Below are positions 1-12,400 of a DNA stretch of 64,000 nucleotides, one piece after another. The stretch comes from Hyalella azteca (Eukaryota > Arthropoda > Malacostraca > Amphipoda > Hyalellidae): assembly GCF_000764305.2 (NCBI RefSeq), contig NW_025941306.1, positions 1 through 64,000 on the forward strand. The letters run 5' to 3'. The position numbers were made by a program, and so were the translations under genes. Below the pieces are notes generated by a model. That model saw only the letters and a program-made list of their open reading frames with translations. It searched no databases and was not told the DNA's origin. The stretch's first letter is position 1. Each line of letters begins with the position of its first letter.

Positions 1-378
1 GGCCGCTTCATCACTTTGATTAGAGATGAGGTAGGATTATGGCCCTGGGCCTCTCATAGTAACCGCTCCATTGAGACAGCTTTGACTAGACTCCGGACTG
101 GGCATGCTGGAGTCAGAGCCCATTTGGCTCGCTTTAATCTTGTAAACAGCCCTTTGTGCTCATGCGGATCCCGTGAGACAATTGAACACTTACTGTTACA
201 CTGCCCTCTGGGCCAGCATGCTCGGGTGAACCTAACTAACCAACTAACCCGGGTAAATGTTCCTGTGACTCTTAGAAATGTGCTTGGAGGCGGCCCTTAT
301 CCCTGTGCAATTCAGAATTTAATTGTTGATGCTGTAGGATCATTTTTGCTGGCCATAAATGTTTTGTATACCTTATGA
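1..378 (+). mobile_element. 3' end of a non-LTR retrotransposon ORF2, truncated by the window edge
   Basis: The frame is open from base 1 to a TGA at 376-378 and has no start of its own, so the ORF enters from outside the window. The translation contains RLRTGHAGVRAHLARF followed by a zinc-knuckle-like stretch (CSCGSRETIEHLLLHCP). This is the layout found after the RNase H region at the C-terminus of I/Jockey/R1-like LINE proteins. No reverse-transcriptase motifs lie inside the window. The clade cannot be fixed from this tail, and it could be a dead copy. Confidence 0.75.
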
Positions 379-2593
379 ACAATGAATTCTTATCTCATTA
401 TCTTAGAATCCATAGAACTCATCATTAGAACTAACCACTCCTAAAATCTGTGGGATACTAACACAACCAGCATATTCACGTTCACCTTTGAATCAGCATT
501 ATTATAAATGCTTACCTTGAGACCAGCAGTACCAATCTATGCAGCTTGTTAGGATTATTATATTCATTGTTAGGCCCAGTATTGTTTTAGGATCAATATG
601 CATTCATAATTTCATGTACCAAGACTGCCTTGTAAAGACTGTTACTGCTTGCCATTAAATTGACTTTGATACTTGCTCCCTCAGAGAAAAGCCAACAGGA
701 GTTATGCTTTCTTCTAAGTATACTGCACAGCAATTATTCAATAGTCATAATTTGTTTTACCAACTTGATCTTAAGAAGCTCCAGGTTGCCCCCACCCAGG
801 CTGGACCTTCAGTAACTTGTGCTTACTCATGTGAGGCTCAGTTCAGGGCATGGATATTGCAACTAACTGGTCTGGAAATTTTTATTTTATTCGATTTCTT
901 TCTCTGTATTGATTCCTTTTGTCTGGTGTGCAAGTTGAATTTTTATTCATAATTTTTTTTTTTTTTTTTTCATGCACAAGTTGAATTGGTTGTTGGGCCG
1001 CCTCTCTGAGCAGGCCCATGTGTATATAGATATGATATGATGTATAGATAAAGTCTAAAGATGCAGGTGTATATAGATATGCTTCACGGCTCTGCCATGT
1101 CTTGTTCTCTTCAACGGGTTCGCCATCTACGCTATGTTACATTATTGCATTTTATATTTTATTGTCCTTTTGTCCAAAATGTTTTATTATTATTTTTTTT
1201 TTTTTGTATATCTTAATTTTTATTTATATTTTATTTCATTTTTCTTTATGTTATTTCATTTTTATTATTATTACCTATATATATTTTTTTTATTAATCTA
1301 CTGTACTTATTTGTTTCTTTTACTTTTAATTTTCTTTGTTTTCTGTTAATTAAACTTAATATTTATTTTATTAATTTTGGTCACTTTATCCTTTTTTTTT
1401 TTTTTTCGTGTGTGTTCTCTCTTTGTTTCAGATTTTCACTTTCAGAGCTGTTAGACTGTTAGGTCTAAATTTTGGAACAGAACTATGCTATCTGAAACAT
1501 AACCTCAGATACGGTGAACGTAAAGTTACGTAATTTAACGATGCCCGGAAGTCAGATTCGATCCGCGGCCTGGTGGTGCACGGCAGGTGGTGGTCAAGGC
1601 CGGAGGAAGACAAAGCCCAGTGGTGCACGGCTGATTGGTGGATATCCGGAGAGATCCAAGGCGTTCGATTCAGGGCTTATTGGTGCACAAAATTGGTGGT
1701 GCACGACTGCGCTCCCCCGGGCCTTGCACTCCAAAGAGAGCTCCTCTTCCGGCAATGTAAGATACGAAAATTAAGCTTTTGGTCGCTCAACAGCCTCAAC
1801 TCCATAGTGGATTTAACAGAAACATGGAGTAAATTCAAGTCCTCGAGCAGTCAAGCAATGAGTGGATTTCAAGTTTGCTTGCTTTGCTTATGACCAGGAT
1901 ATCATCCCGTTATCTCTTGTACAAAATTAACGCCCAAATTTCTGGGTCAAAAATCGCAAATTTCACATCTCCGATTTTTAGTCTCACCTTAAAGCTGACA
2001 TTCTGACCTATCCAACAGTACCAAAACCATCTCTGTACATTGATTTATGCGTTCATGACAGATCATGAAAGGGAGGGGGTGGGGGAGTTCATTAACAAAT
2101 AGAATAGGAGGAAATTAGCTGCTGAGCACTTTAAATAGAGTGTCTGCTTCAGCTGCAGCTCAGTTACCCGCCTGGCGTCGTATGAGGAGGTGTGCAACTG
2201 TGCATGCAGTCGTTCCCACCATCCTTGACTGGAATCAAGCAGCAGTAATGTTTAGTTTTGTATCCTTGCTATTGCGATGCGCGCGGGACTTTGTCGCGCT
2301 CTCTTGAACATTCACGCTTATTGTCATGGCAAACCTATCTTCTCCTTGAGTTTTGAAGCTACAGCAATGAGACATATACCATTCGATTTGTAAATGAAGT
2401 GTCTAGAAACCATCCGGTCATTTTTTTAAATTTTTTATGGTTTGGATTATATTTTGCAAAAAGGGGGGGTGGAGGGGAGAAAATTTGAAATTTTTAGGAA
2501 AATTTTGGAAAATCCACCCCTCCTCCCGAAAAAAATCATAATTCAAAAAAATGATCAGATGGATTTTAGATATGATCATTACAAATCAAATGA
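379..2593. other. intergenic, AT-rich, no gene seen
   Basis: Short random ORFs only. The stretch 950-1410 contains several poly-T runs, the longest at about 951-970 and 1392-1406. Around 1550-1720 a guanine-rich stretch repeats the words TGGTGGTGCACGG and TTCGATTC. It is weakly suggestive of a tRNA-derived SINE, but no cloverleaf could be drawn. Nothing else is supported. Confidence 0.5.
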
Positions 2594-2968
2594 TAGGGTA
2601 AAAGCGGTATATTCCGACACATTAAGGACGCATCGAGAAATGAAAAACTATAAAAAAAAATCGTATGCGTTACGTAAGTTCTGTTGCCTTCACATGACTC
2701 TCAAAACACTTCACTACGCGTCAGCAACGATGAAACGTCACAAAATGTTGCCATATTTATTAAAAAGCCTTTAGAATGGAAACCTACCAAATCCCTATAT
2801 TCCGTCACTTTGTGTGGCAACATCCGACACGTGGTGAGTCGTATTGCGTCAGCGCTTCAAATTTAACTGATACGTATTACATGGAACTAAAACAAAGCTT
2901 AATATAAAGGAAAAACTAGAGAAGTGACGGAATTACCTACGATGTCGGAATATACCGCGTTTACCCTA
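2594..2968. mobile_element. MITE-like element, family A, short copy
   Basis: The element begins TAGGGTAAAAGCGGTATATT and ends with the inverted counterpart, ...AATATACCGCGTTTACCCTA. The terminal inverted repeats extend for about 25 bp. Its first ~275 bp and last ~90 bp are almost identical to the longer copy starting at 3028, and the middle is missing. It is therefore an internally deleted derivative of the same non-autonomous DNA transposon. No transposase is visible and the superfamily was not identified. Confidence 0.8.
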
Positions 2969-3027
2969 CGTGTCTCGACTCTCGATGTTGTAGCACAATA
3001 TTTGTAGGAGGAGATAGATTTTTAAAG

Positions 3028-3946
3028 TAGGGTAAATGCGGTATATTCCGACACATTAAGGACGCATCGAGAAATGAAAAACTATAAAAAAACTGTATGC
3101 GTTACGTAAGTTCTGTTGCCTTCATTTGACTCTCAAAACACTTCACTACGCGTCAGCAACGATGAAACGTCACAAAATGTTGCCATATTTATTAAAAAGC
3201 CTTTAGAATGGAAACCTACCAAATCCCTATATTCCGTCACTGTGTGTGGCAATATTCGACACGTGGTGAGTCGTATTGCAACAGCGCTTCAAATTTAACT
3301 GATATGTAATGCCAACATCAACGTATTCAAATTCCGTTTGCTGTGTGAGCTGTATTGGGATACAACACAGCTTTGAATTAGAACACTAACGAATATTGAA
3401 CTCTACTTAATTACGTTTTAATTAACAGCTATTAGGCTTTTAATTAAGCAAATTTCAATTTTTGTACAAAGCTTGGAACGATCTGTGTGTGTCCAATTCA
3501 AGTTGTGTCGAAATTAGTTTTGATGGGTCTAAATCCATCACTCAACTTAATCATCTATTAATTTATTTACGACTTGAAATCAGCAAATACAAGTTTACTT
3601 GAAGGATTCCTAATATATTCACAGACGTATTTAAAAGTCTCAAACCATAATATTCTTCCTATATAAACAGTTATTCACTATTTGGTAGACCAAGGTCAAC
3701 TGTCAAATTTGACACATTTTTCGATGATTTCACCAGGTGGCATGCATTGTCTCTCTTTGGATCTCAATATTTTCCCACTAGATGGCCAAGACCTAGTGTT
3801 TTTGCAGTATTTCGACACGCAAATGTATGACATCACCATTTCAACCATCAATGAACGCATGGAACTAAAACAAAGCTTAATATAAAGGAAAAACTGGAGA
3901 AGTGACGGAATTACCTACGATGTTGGAATATACCGCGTTTACCCTA
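3028..3946. mobile_element. MITE-like element, family A, long copy
   Basis: The left end is TAGGGTAAATGCGGTATATT and the right end is the inverted form with a substitution or two, ending TTTACCCTA at 3946. It is about 919 bp long, against 375 bp for the neighbouring copy. The extra middle part (about 3304-3856) has no convincing protein. The two copies lie head to tail with only ~59 bp between them. Confidence 0.8.
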
Positions 3947-4652
3947 CCCTCTTTTTTTGCTGTTTTCTATGAATTTTACGTTTTCTTTAATTTTTCCAAA
4001 AATTTACATGAACAAAAAGTTCTTAGATTTCTGTTTTAGGCTGCATATGTGTAAAGTTTCAAAGCAATCCGTTTGTAAATGAAAAAGTTTTCAAAAGAGG
4101 GAGACGGTCCCCTTAAATGATACAATTCAATTTAATAAAATGAATTTTTTTATTTAAAATTTTAATTAAAATACTTTAAATAAATTTTTTAAATATAATT
4201 TAAGTCGACACCATTTACCATGTGGTTGTGGTGTACCGGTATTAAAAAATAAAATTTAATTTAATAAAATTTAATTTAATTTATTTTTTAAATTTAATTT
4301 AATTCTACAGCTGCAGCTGGTGAGAATGAGCATTATAGGAATAAAGGTAGAATTGTCATCCATATATCCCAAATTGAATGACAATGAATGGATTTGGTAG
4401 GTATTAATCCCGTTTATATATAAGAATGAAATATTTCTTTTATTTCAGAATCTGTTCTTGAATACACTTGTAAAACTATCATAATACTTGCTGTTACTAC
4501 CATAACCATAATACCTTACTACAGTACTTACATACCAAACCATAATATTATGGTTGCAATGTTGTACTTCTGGCAGCAGCATTGACATAGTCAACTGTAA
4601 TTTGAAAAAGAGGCATTTGCTTGTTAGCTTACTGTGTGAATGTGTACCGTAA
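3947..4652. other. intergenic, AT-rich low complexity, no gene seen
   Basis: Between 4130 and 4310 the sequence is dominated by TTTAATTTAATTT-like low complexity. No coding potential was recognised on either strand. Confidence 0.5.
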
Positions 4653-5758
4653 AACAGGGGTAATAAGGGACGGTTTAGGGTTTTTTTAATAACTTCTGAC
4701 CTTAAACATTTCACAAATTAGTTTGGCCTAATTTTAAAGATCTTTGTGAGGGCTATCTTTGTAGATGATGTGAATGTAGAATAAATGACATTTTGTGATT
4801 TTTACATTTCTCCTTTATTGATGATATTACCATATCCATACATTATCTTATTATTTACCTATGTGATAATACTGTATCCATGGACATGCCATTGAGCTTT
4901 GACAATGACCTTGTCCACTGCAAGCTTCACATCAGCAGCCATGTAGCATTTCTTCTTTATCTGTGAGCTTACAGGACGGCTTGTAATTTTGCACCATTTT
5001 TATTGGGTCAAGTGAATTCACTACTATAACCAAAAAAGATCACAAAAACATACCTGAAACAGAAAGAAATATTTTAGTGACAACTATAATATTTTTGGAG
5101 AAATAAATCATAGTTTAGTTTAATTACTTCTCATTCTATGTTGCCCAGTGCACAATTCTATATAGGTATGACATTCTATGCACAATTTTGTGATGACCAA
5201 TGATGCATTAATTTTTCATGTGAAATGGAACATTTTTTTCACTGAGCAAGGTAAATCTAATCAAATTTTTTTGTTGTTAATTTTTTTGTTAGCTGGAACC
5301 TTTGCTAATCGAGGTTCTATTGTAAATGCGTTTTTAGAAGTGTCTCTTATTAACCCAGGGGTTGTCCCTTATTACCCCATTTTTGCAGAAATGGCCACCA
5401 TATTTTTTTGGAATGCAATACACAAATTTTGTCAATCACGTTTTAAGCCAACACCTGCATGCAACTTTAATGTGAGTAAAATTTTTTAATACTGAGAATA
5501 TTTTTTGTTACAGAGCTTAGCAGGGGTACTTTTTCAAAATCTCACTTCACTTATCACACTTTTTTCAGCGATTTTTTTAGAGGTAGTAAATGTATGACTT
5601 CTTAACTTGCTTTATGCTACATAGATAGTAAAAATGTTGAACTTTGCACCACTATTTTTAGTTTTGCAATATTTTGATAAGTTTAGCTGCTACAACATTT
5701 CTACAAAATGTGGGACAACTGTCCCGATTTACCCCACCCATCCCTTATTACCCTGTTT
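4653..5758. mobile_element. MITE-like element, family B, possibly nested
   Basis: GGGGTAATAAGGGAC at 4657-4671 has a perfect 15-bp inverted match, GTCCCTTATTACCCC, at 5364-5378. A second, slightly diverged inverted copy (CATCCCTTATTACCCTGTTT) ends at 5758 and pairs with AAACAGGGGTAATAAGGG at the left end. Either the element is 4653-5378 with a second partial element joined to it, or it is 4653-5758 with an internal copy of its end. No transposase was recognised inside. Confidence 0.65.
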
Positions 5759-6446
5759 GATGGTATGCCAAGACACACATGTTAGTGTATGGCCATGCTT
5801 CTATATTGAACTAATATTTGCTCATTTTACATATATTGCCAAGCCTATTTTGACAAATGAATCAGTGAAAAAGCTATGTTGACTCTGGCATACCTAGCTC
5901 ATCTTCATGTCAATAGACCGAGTTTTGAGCTGCAACTACCTATCTGTATCTGTCATACTAATGAGGTGGTATCTTATTGTGACTGAAATCTTGTAGTTCT
6001 AAGGTGCCATATTTTGGTTGAATTTAAAAAGTCATACTGCTTTGTTTTGTCTACAATTATATGGGACAGAATTGAAGTATCAGAAATTTTTTCCCTCAAA
6101 AACTTCATTTGTGACAGGTAAAGTATATTGATATTTTCTAAATTTTTACACCTGACAGTATCCAAAATTCTGCCATAATGTGGGATACTCTTCCTCCCAG
6201 ATGGTCTTCATTTCAGATTTAAACTTTTATGTGGATAAGTCGAAATTCAAGAATGTGATATTACAATACCCACTCAAAGTATGTGCAATTATTGAAAGAT
6301 AGATATCTGTATTGTGATAGTAACTTGTTGCTCAATTGGTTGTTGCAAATTGGGACAGAGAATTTATTTTTGTTTTCTATTTTGAACTACATACAATACT
6401 TTTTGATTGAAGTGGAATTGTAAGGTGCAAATAATTGATCTTGACA
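5759..6446. other. Wdr24: region upstream of Wdr24, promoter not identified
   Basis: AT-rich sequence without a recognisable gene. It must contain or adjoin the 5' UTR or promoter of Wdr24, but there is no clear TATA box or initiator at a useful distance. An upstream non-coding exon cannot be excluded. Confidence 0.4.
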
Positions 6447-9400
6447 ATGGAGAAAACCCAGACTCTCTATCTTGATACGCCTGCGGCTTCCATTGCTCTG
6501 AGCCCTGATGAGAATTTGTTGGCTGTTGTTGGCATTCACTTGTTTAAAATATACACAGTCCATGATGATGGGCATCTAGAAGACTTCATCAATATTCGAT
6601 CAACCAAAGCAGCAAATCTGAATTACTCATCCAGTGATGTTGAGTTTTGTCCAACTGATAACAAAGTTCTGGCTTCTGCATCAACAAATGGTTCAGTGGT
6701 TGTATGGAACATTACAAGCAGTGGTCGACCTAAACCAATTCATGTCTTCAAAGATCACTGCAGAGCTGTCAATAGAGTAAACTTCCACCCCACTGATCAG
6801 CATCTCATTTTGTCTGGCTCACAAGACGGTCAAATGAAATTGTTTGACTATCGCAGGCAAGAAAGTGTAGGAACTTTCAGCAGCAACTCTGAGAGTGTCA
6901 GGGACATCCAATTCAACCCACACATACCTCACTACTTTGCTGCTGGCACTGACAGCTGCAATGTCCAAGTAAGACTCATTCTCCTGTTAATATATCTGTA
7001 AACTATGAAACGTTGTTCAAATTTGCCCCATATTTTATTTCATTATAACAAAGTTACTCTTTAAAGCCTATAAACACCATTACATTGTTTTTTCATGGGT
7101 ACCTCTGTTCAGTCTTGAGAAAATCATTATTGTTTTAGTTATGCAATAACATGTTACATATGTGCAGCCGAAATGAATTACTTTGTTGCAGCTGTGGGAC
7201 ATGAGGAGACCTGACAAGTATGAGCGCCTCATCACCGGTCACCGTGACCACGTGTTTGCTCTAGACTGGCATCCTGTAGATAGACATTGCATTGCCACAG
7301 CCAGCAGAGACTACACTATCAAGATCTGGGATGTTAGTGAACAGTCCTTGACTGTCACTTCTGCCATATCCACTGTTGCTGCTGTTGCAAGGGTTAAGTG
7401 GAGACCCAATCATTACTACCATCTTGCTAGGTAGGTAGATGATTTCTTAGAATTTGTTCTTAATAGGTACTTAGTGTCTTCATGTGGGGTTACAATGTTT
7501 ATTGCTAATGTTCATTAGGATGATTTTTAAGCCTTGAGTAAATATGTAATAGTCTAAACAAAATTATATTTAATTTCCCCTTATTTGCATTCTTAAATCT
7601 GTGATATTTATTTTCAAGTAGATAAGGCGCAAATTTAAAATACAGATTACATATACTTGTCTCTTAAAAGTTTTATTTCAGCATTATAATGATTGACTGA
7701 TGCTGTTTTGCAGCTGCTCACTCACTGTCGACAGCAGTGCCTTCATCTGGGACGTCGAGAGACCATTTGTGCCAATAGCTTCATTTGCATATCATCGAGA
7801 GAGCACTTCAGCTCTACAGTGGAGATCTAGCTCAGACTCCTTCCTCACTGTTTCAAAGGTAGTTGCAATCTGCTTATTTTTTCACACAAATTATATTTTT
7901 TTGCAGATACTTGAGAATTTATTTTTTCTTTTATTATGTATCAATAATAAATAATATGTTTTGGATAAATGATCTTGCATCAATTTCTGTTGCCAAATCT
8001 GCTTCTATCTTGCTTGTGTCTTTTCTTTTGGACATGCACAGTTATTTCATTCAATAAATTATAATTGCTCTGAAATTTGATGATGAAATAATGTGTGTGC
8101 AGGATGGCAGGCTGTTCCACCACTGCCTTAAAGATGCACAGTACCCCAGGCTGCGGGGCTGTCCCTTCCCCCTTGCAGTGAGTCCCCTGGGGCACATTGC
8201 CTGTGCTGCTCCTCTCAGAGCTGCCAACCGGGACAGAGCTCTGGCAGAGCGCTCGTCAAAAATTGAATTGAAAAGCAACAGCATCAGTCACAAGTCAGTC
8301 CTGACCTATTTTCTTTGCCTCAATAACTATTTTTCTACCTTTTTTGTTATTCTCTTTATTTTTTTTTTTTTTTATTCTCTTGTTCTCTTTACAATATTTT
8401 TCATTTCTATTGATTCTAATGCATTAATCAAGAATTATTCCATTGATAAATTTATGAATAATTTTGCCTGCACCAGGCGCCAGACATCAGTGACCAGTTC
8501 GCTCATTGGCACGTCAGCTCCATCTTCACCTGCCTCCCCTTTTGGTAATGAGCAATACTCTTAGTTATTCAGATACCAATAAATCGTACGAATTCGATAG
8601 GCTTGCTGTGCTGTCCATGTTCACTACCTTACATACTGCTTAAATTGGATGCTATTCAACTGCTGCTCAGCTGCATATAACTCATAGTCATAAGTTGAAA
8701 TATAGTACTCTAAATTTGTTATTTATTACGTTTAGTTAATTATTGGTCCGCTTAAAAGTTTCAATAAAAGAGTAATGAATATGACTGCGTTCATGTTAGA
8801 TATTCCCTATGCTTTGTTTCATCATTGCAGGTCCATCAAGTTTCAGCTCTTCTGAGAAAATTCTGACCCCTCTTCACCCAGCCACTCCCTCCCTCCCTCC
8901 AAACCCCAAGCATAACGAACACCTCCTCAACTTCCCTCCTCCTCACATGGGGATGAAGGACCTCGCCAACTTTGAGGACATTGGCCCCATACTCTCAGAG
9001 TTTTCCCTTCTGCGCTGCTCATCACATCCCCTCAGCTCCGGAGATGTAAGTCCACCAAACTCAGTCCACTTGTGACAGGAATTATACATTTATTAATGAC
9101 CATAAATCACATCTCGGTCACCACGTTATCCATATAAGTTGAATTTACCAAAGCTAAATAATGTATTATTGTGAGACTATGCTCGCATCCTTAAGCGATG
9201 TGCTAGAATCGGTCTCGTCTCGGTATTGTTCGAAACCTTCGCCCGTTGCAAGGCACCGTGGTTTGGTGTTCCACGCTAATCTGTGCTTTGGGCCAATAAC
9301 ACGGAGACCTAAAAATTCAGATCCATAACGTGACTCTCACTTTCCATTGTCCCAAGAAACTGCCCCACCTATTAAATAGGTTTTTAAGTACATAAATGCG

Positions 9401-12400
9401 TGCTAGTCTTCATTGCGCTATGCTACACTAAGTGTTGAACAAATCCTGAAACAGTAAGTTGGTAACACAAGGGCTCGCCTCTCATATTGCTATGCCGTAA
9501 ACCCAGGACTGGAATACGGATCGGTCGTGTGCGAACGCTCCCTCCAAGGCACCTGAGAGTCAAGGTTGGAATATGGACGAGGATGACGGAGGATGCTTCA
9601 GTGTGGACACTCTCAGGGACTACGCCATGAACTACATGACGGACGGTGCCAGCGACCGCGCGCTCGTCAGGAGCTGCGACCACAACGCGATGGTCGCGGC
9701 GCGCAACAAACGTCCTCATGTAAGATCTCTTAGTTTAGTGAGCATTTACACGCAGTCAAATTTAAAACTGGCCTTTTCCACTTATACCAAACATTATGCT
9801 AATGATGAGACCTTATATCAGCACACGAAATCTATACTAAATTGAAATAGCATAGTTCGCGTACATATGAGGGGCGTTCGTGAAATGATGTGAAGTGAGA
9901 TGAGCAATGGAATTAATTAATGGCTGTCGTGGCTGTACTATGCAGCTTACCTCAATTGTAGCTATTTCTGCTGACCGTCGATACCAAGATAAAGATGGCC
10001 ATTACAATTGACTGATGTTTAATTGAAAACTGATGGCTTTTGGACTGGGCTGTTGCAAATAAGATTAGTACGATACTTGAGACTCATGCTGAAGAGTTCA
10101 TGAGCTTCCTTCATCTTAAGAAGCATGTTAATAAATATGACCCAATGTACGATTATTTAGTTTAACGGGCATAACAAATAACATTTGTGTCGTCAGGAAG
10201 CAGCTGCGTGGCAGATCCTCAAAGTGATCTTCGTGAGCGATTTAAGCCTGGAGGATTCCGTCCCTGATGCTGGTATGGCATTTATTCATTCCGGTATTAT
10301 TTATTATGGTATTCAGCCTAGTCTGGTATATTTTAATTTGTTGGGGTGCTGGCAGCAGGATAATATGATCATTTTAGAGCAGTGGTTTCCATGCACGAGT
10401 ATGGAAACTACTATATGAGATATGACATGCAAAATGCTTGTCATATCTTGTCATGCTTGTCAAATACAAGCGTTTTGCTTGTCATATCAGCAATGTTTTG
10501 TACACATATAGTAATTGCTTCAACTCATATTTATTATGTGCAGTTTTCCAGATTATTTCATTACTCATTCTCTGATCGCCACGCAATATTTTATTTCTCA
10601 TGGTTGCTCTCTACGGCTGCTTCACTCCATGACCATGCCCTGCACTTGTGCCTCCACTTTATTCAGAACTGCTGCATTAAGCTCATGCCCTGATGTATTC
10701 TCCTTACCATAAAGGCTATTGGCTGTGTTGCTTAACGCTTTTTCTCGCTGTCATTAAACGGTTGCCACGCTTGTATGGATATGATCTACTTGCCGATATT
10801 CTGGTATAATATTTACGGATATTCTGGTAATATTTGCGCTTTATTTGCTTGGGTTGCTGTGCGTACAATGCCTCGTCTGCCTACCGCCTAATCCTGTAGC
10901 TACGTAGATAGATTTTAGGAGGTGCCGCCCCTGCCTTTCGCTGCTTGTTTGTTCTGTTGTGCATGCTTCTTTCTGTGTAATTTTTTATTCAAATTATAAG
11001 GAGATCGTTTCTTTTGCCATTATTGTTGATGGTTCTGTGATAAAATCGTAGAATCAAAGAACAATTGTTTACTTTGTACCAGCCAAAAGTAAATGCATTG
11101 ATTTTTCTGTAACCGCAGTCGCCATCATGTGCTGTGTAGAATTATTTTGGTGCGATGAATATTTTGATTGTGATGTTACTGATCAATAAAATCAATAAAA
11201 AACACAAGCAAAGCTGCCAAATTCACAGCGCTCTTTCAAGATAATCGGTAATTTTATATATGATATAAACGCATGTTTATCAGACAATCTTTTAAGGAGT
11301 GGGCAGTTCCTCGCACATCGTACGGGTTTTGGGGTGCATGCAGATCATCTACAATATCTGAGGGTTTAATATCGATAGGAAAATCTGGCCTAGTTGATGG
11401 AATTCTTCATAAGTCTATTTATTCAATATGCTTGCATTGTATTGCTTGAATTCCGTTATCTTACATCAAAGGTAAAAAGTTTCTAACGCAACGGCGTTGA
11501 ATATTGAATATTTATGACCATTGTTGTATGGAGTAATGACAGCTAGCGCCTCATATTCCATTCACCATCAACACCCGAGTCTTGATGACATGACAGTCAT
11601 CAGATATGACGTGATAGCTGAAGTCATAATTTTTGTCTATTTTACTCGCATTACAATTCTGTTATTTTATTTTGTTTGCCAAGGCTTGAGCTTCACCTCT
11701 CCAGCCGCCGCTGCTGCCGGAGCTCACGAGAAGCTCGACTCGCGGGCCGGCGATGCGTGAGTGCATTTTAATTCAAGATCAAAAAATGCATAATTACATT
11801 AGTGCCCGCGCTATCTATTCTCTCGAATACATTTATTGTATGACGTGCTTTACAAAAAATACATAAAGTTTAAGTGGCGTTTGGCACGTTTTGCCTAGCA
11901 GCAAATTAACTCATAAGTTTTCTTCTAACGTGCAGGTACAAAGTTAAAGATGGCGGCGCTTCATCGTCCCCGGACAAAGCTTCGTCATCAATGCCGGGCC
12001 CGCCGCCGCACCGCCGACGTGCTGACGATGACCGCACCATCTTCCGGCACGAGGACGAGGACGGCAACAACGACGACAGCGACGAGGAAGACGAGGCCGA
12101 GGACCTGCCTGACGAGGGCGTCGCTCACAACTCAGGGTGCGCTTCTCTTTCTTGTTCTCTCGTCTGATCCTGCGGAACGTAGTGGCCCTTTATTGCTTGG
12201 ATTTTTTTTTAATCTGGTTAATATCACGAGCCATGATGTTACTTCTACAATGTATTAACAAACTTCCTCTTGTCACAGAGACTTTCTTCATACTATTTCC
12301 CCTTGCTAGGCCTCTCACCTTCCCCCCTCTAAGCCTCCCCCACCCTCACCCTCTCTAAGCCTCCCCCCTCACTGCAGGTCATACGGCCTACGGGCACGCG

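Noticed and set aside
1550..1720. tRNA gene or tRNA-derived SINE
   Set aside because: B-box-like TTCGATTC words are present, but no A box at the right distance and no cloverleaf.
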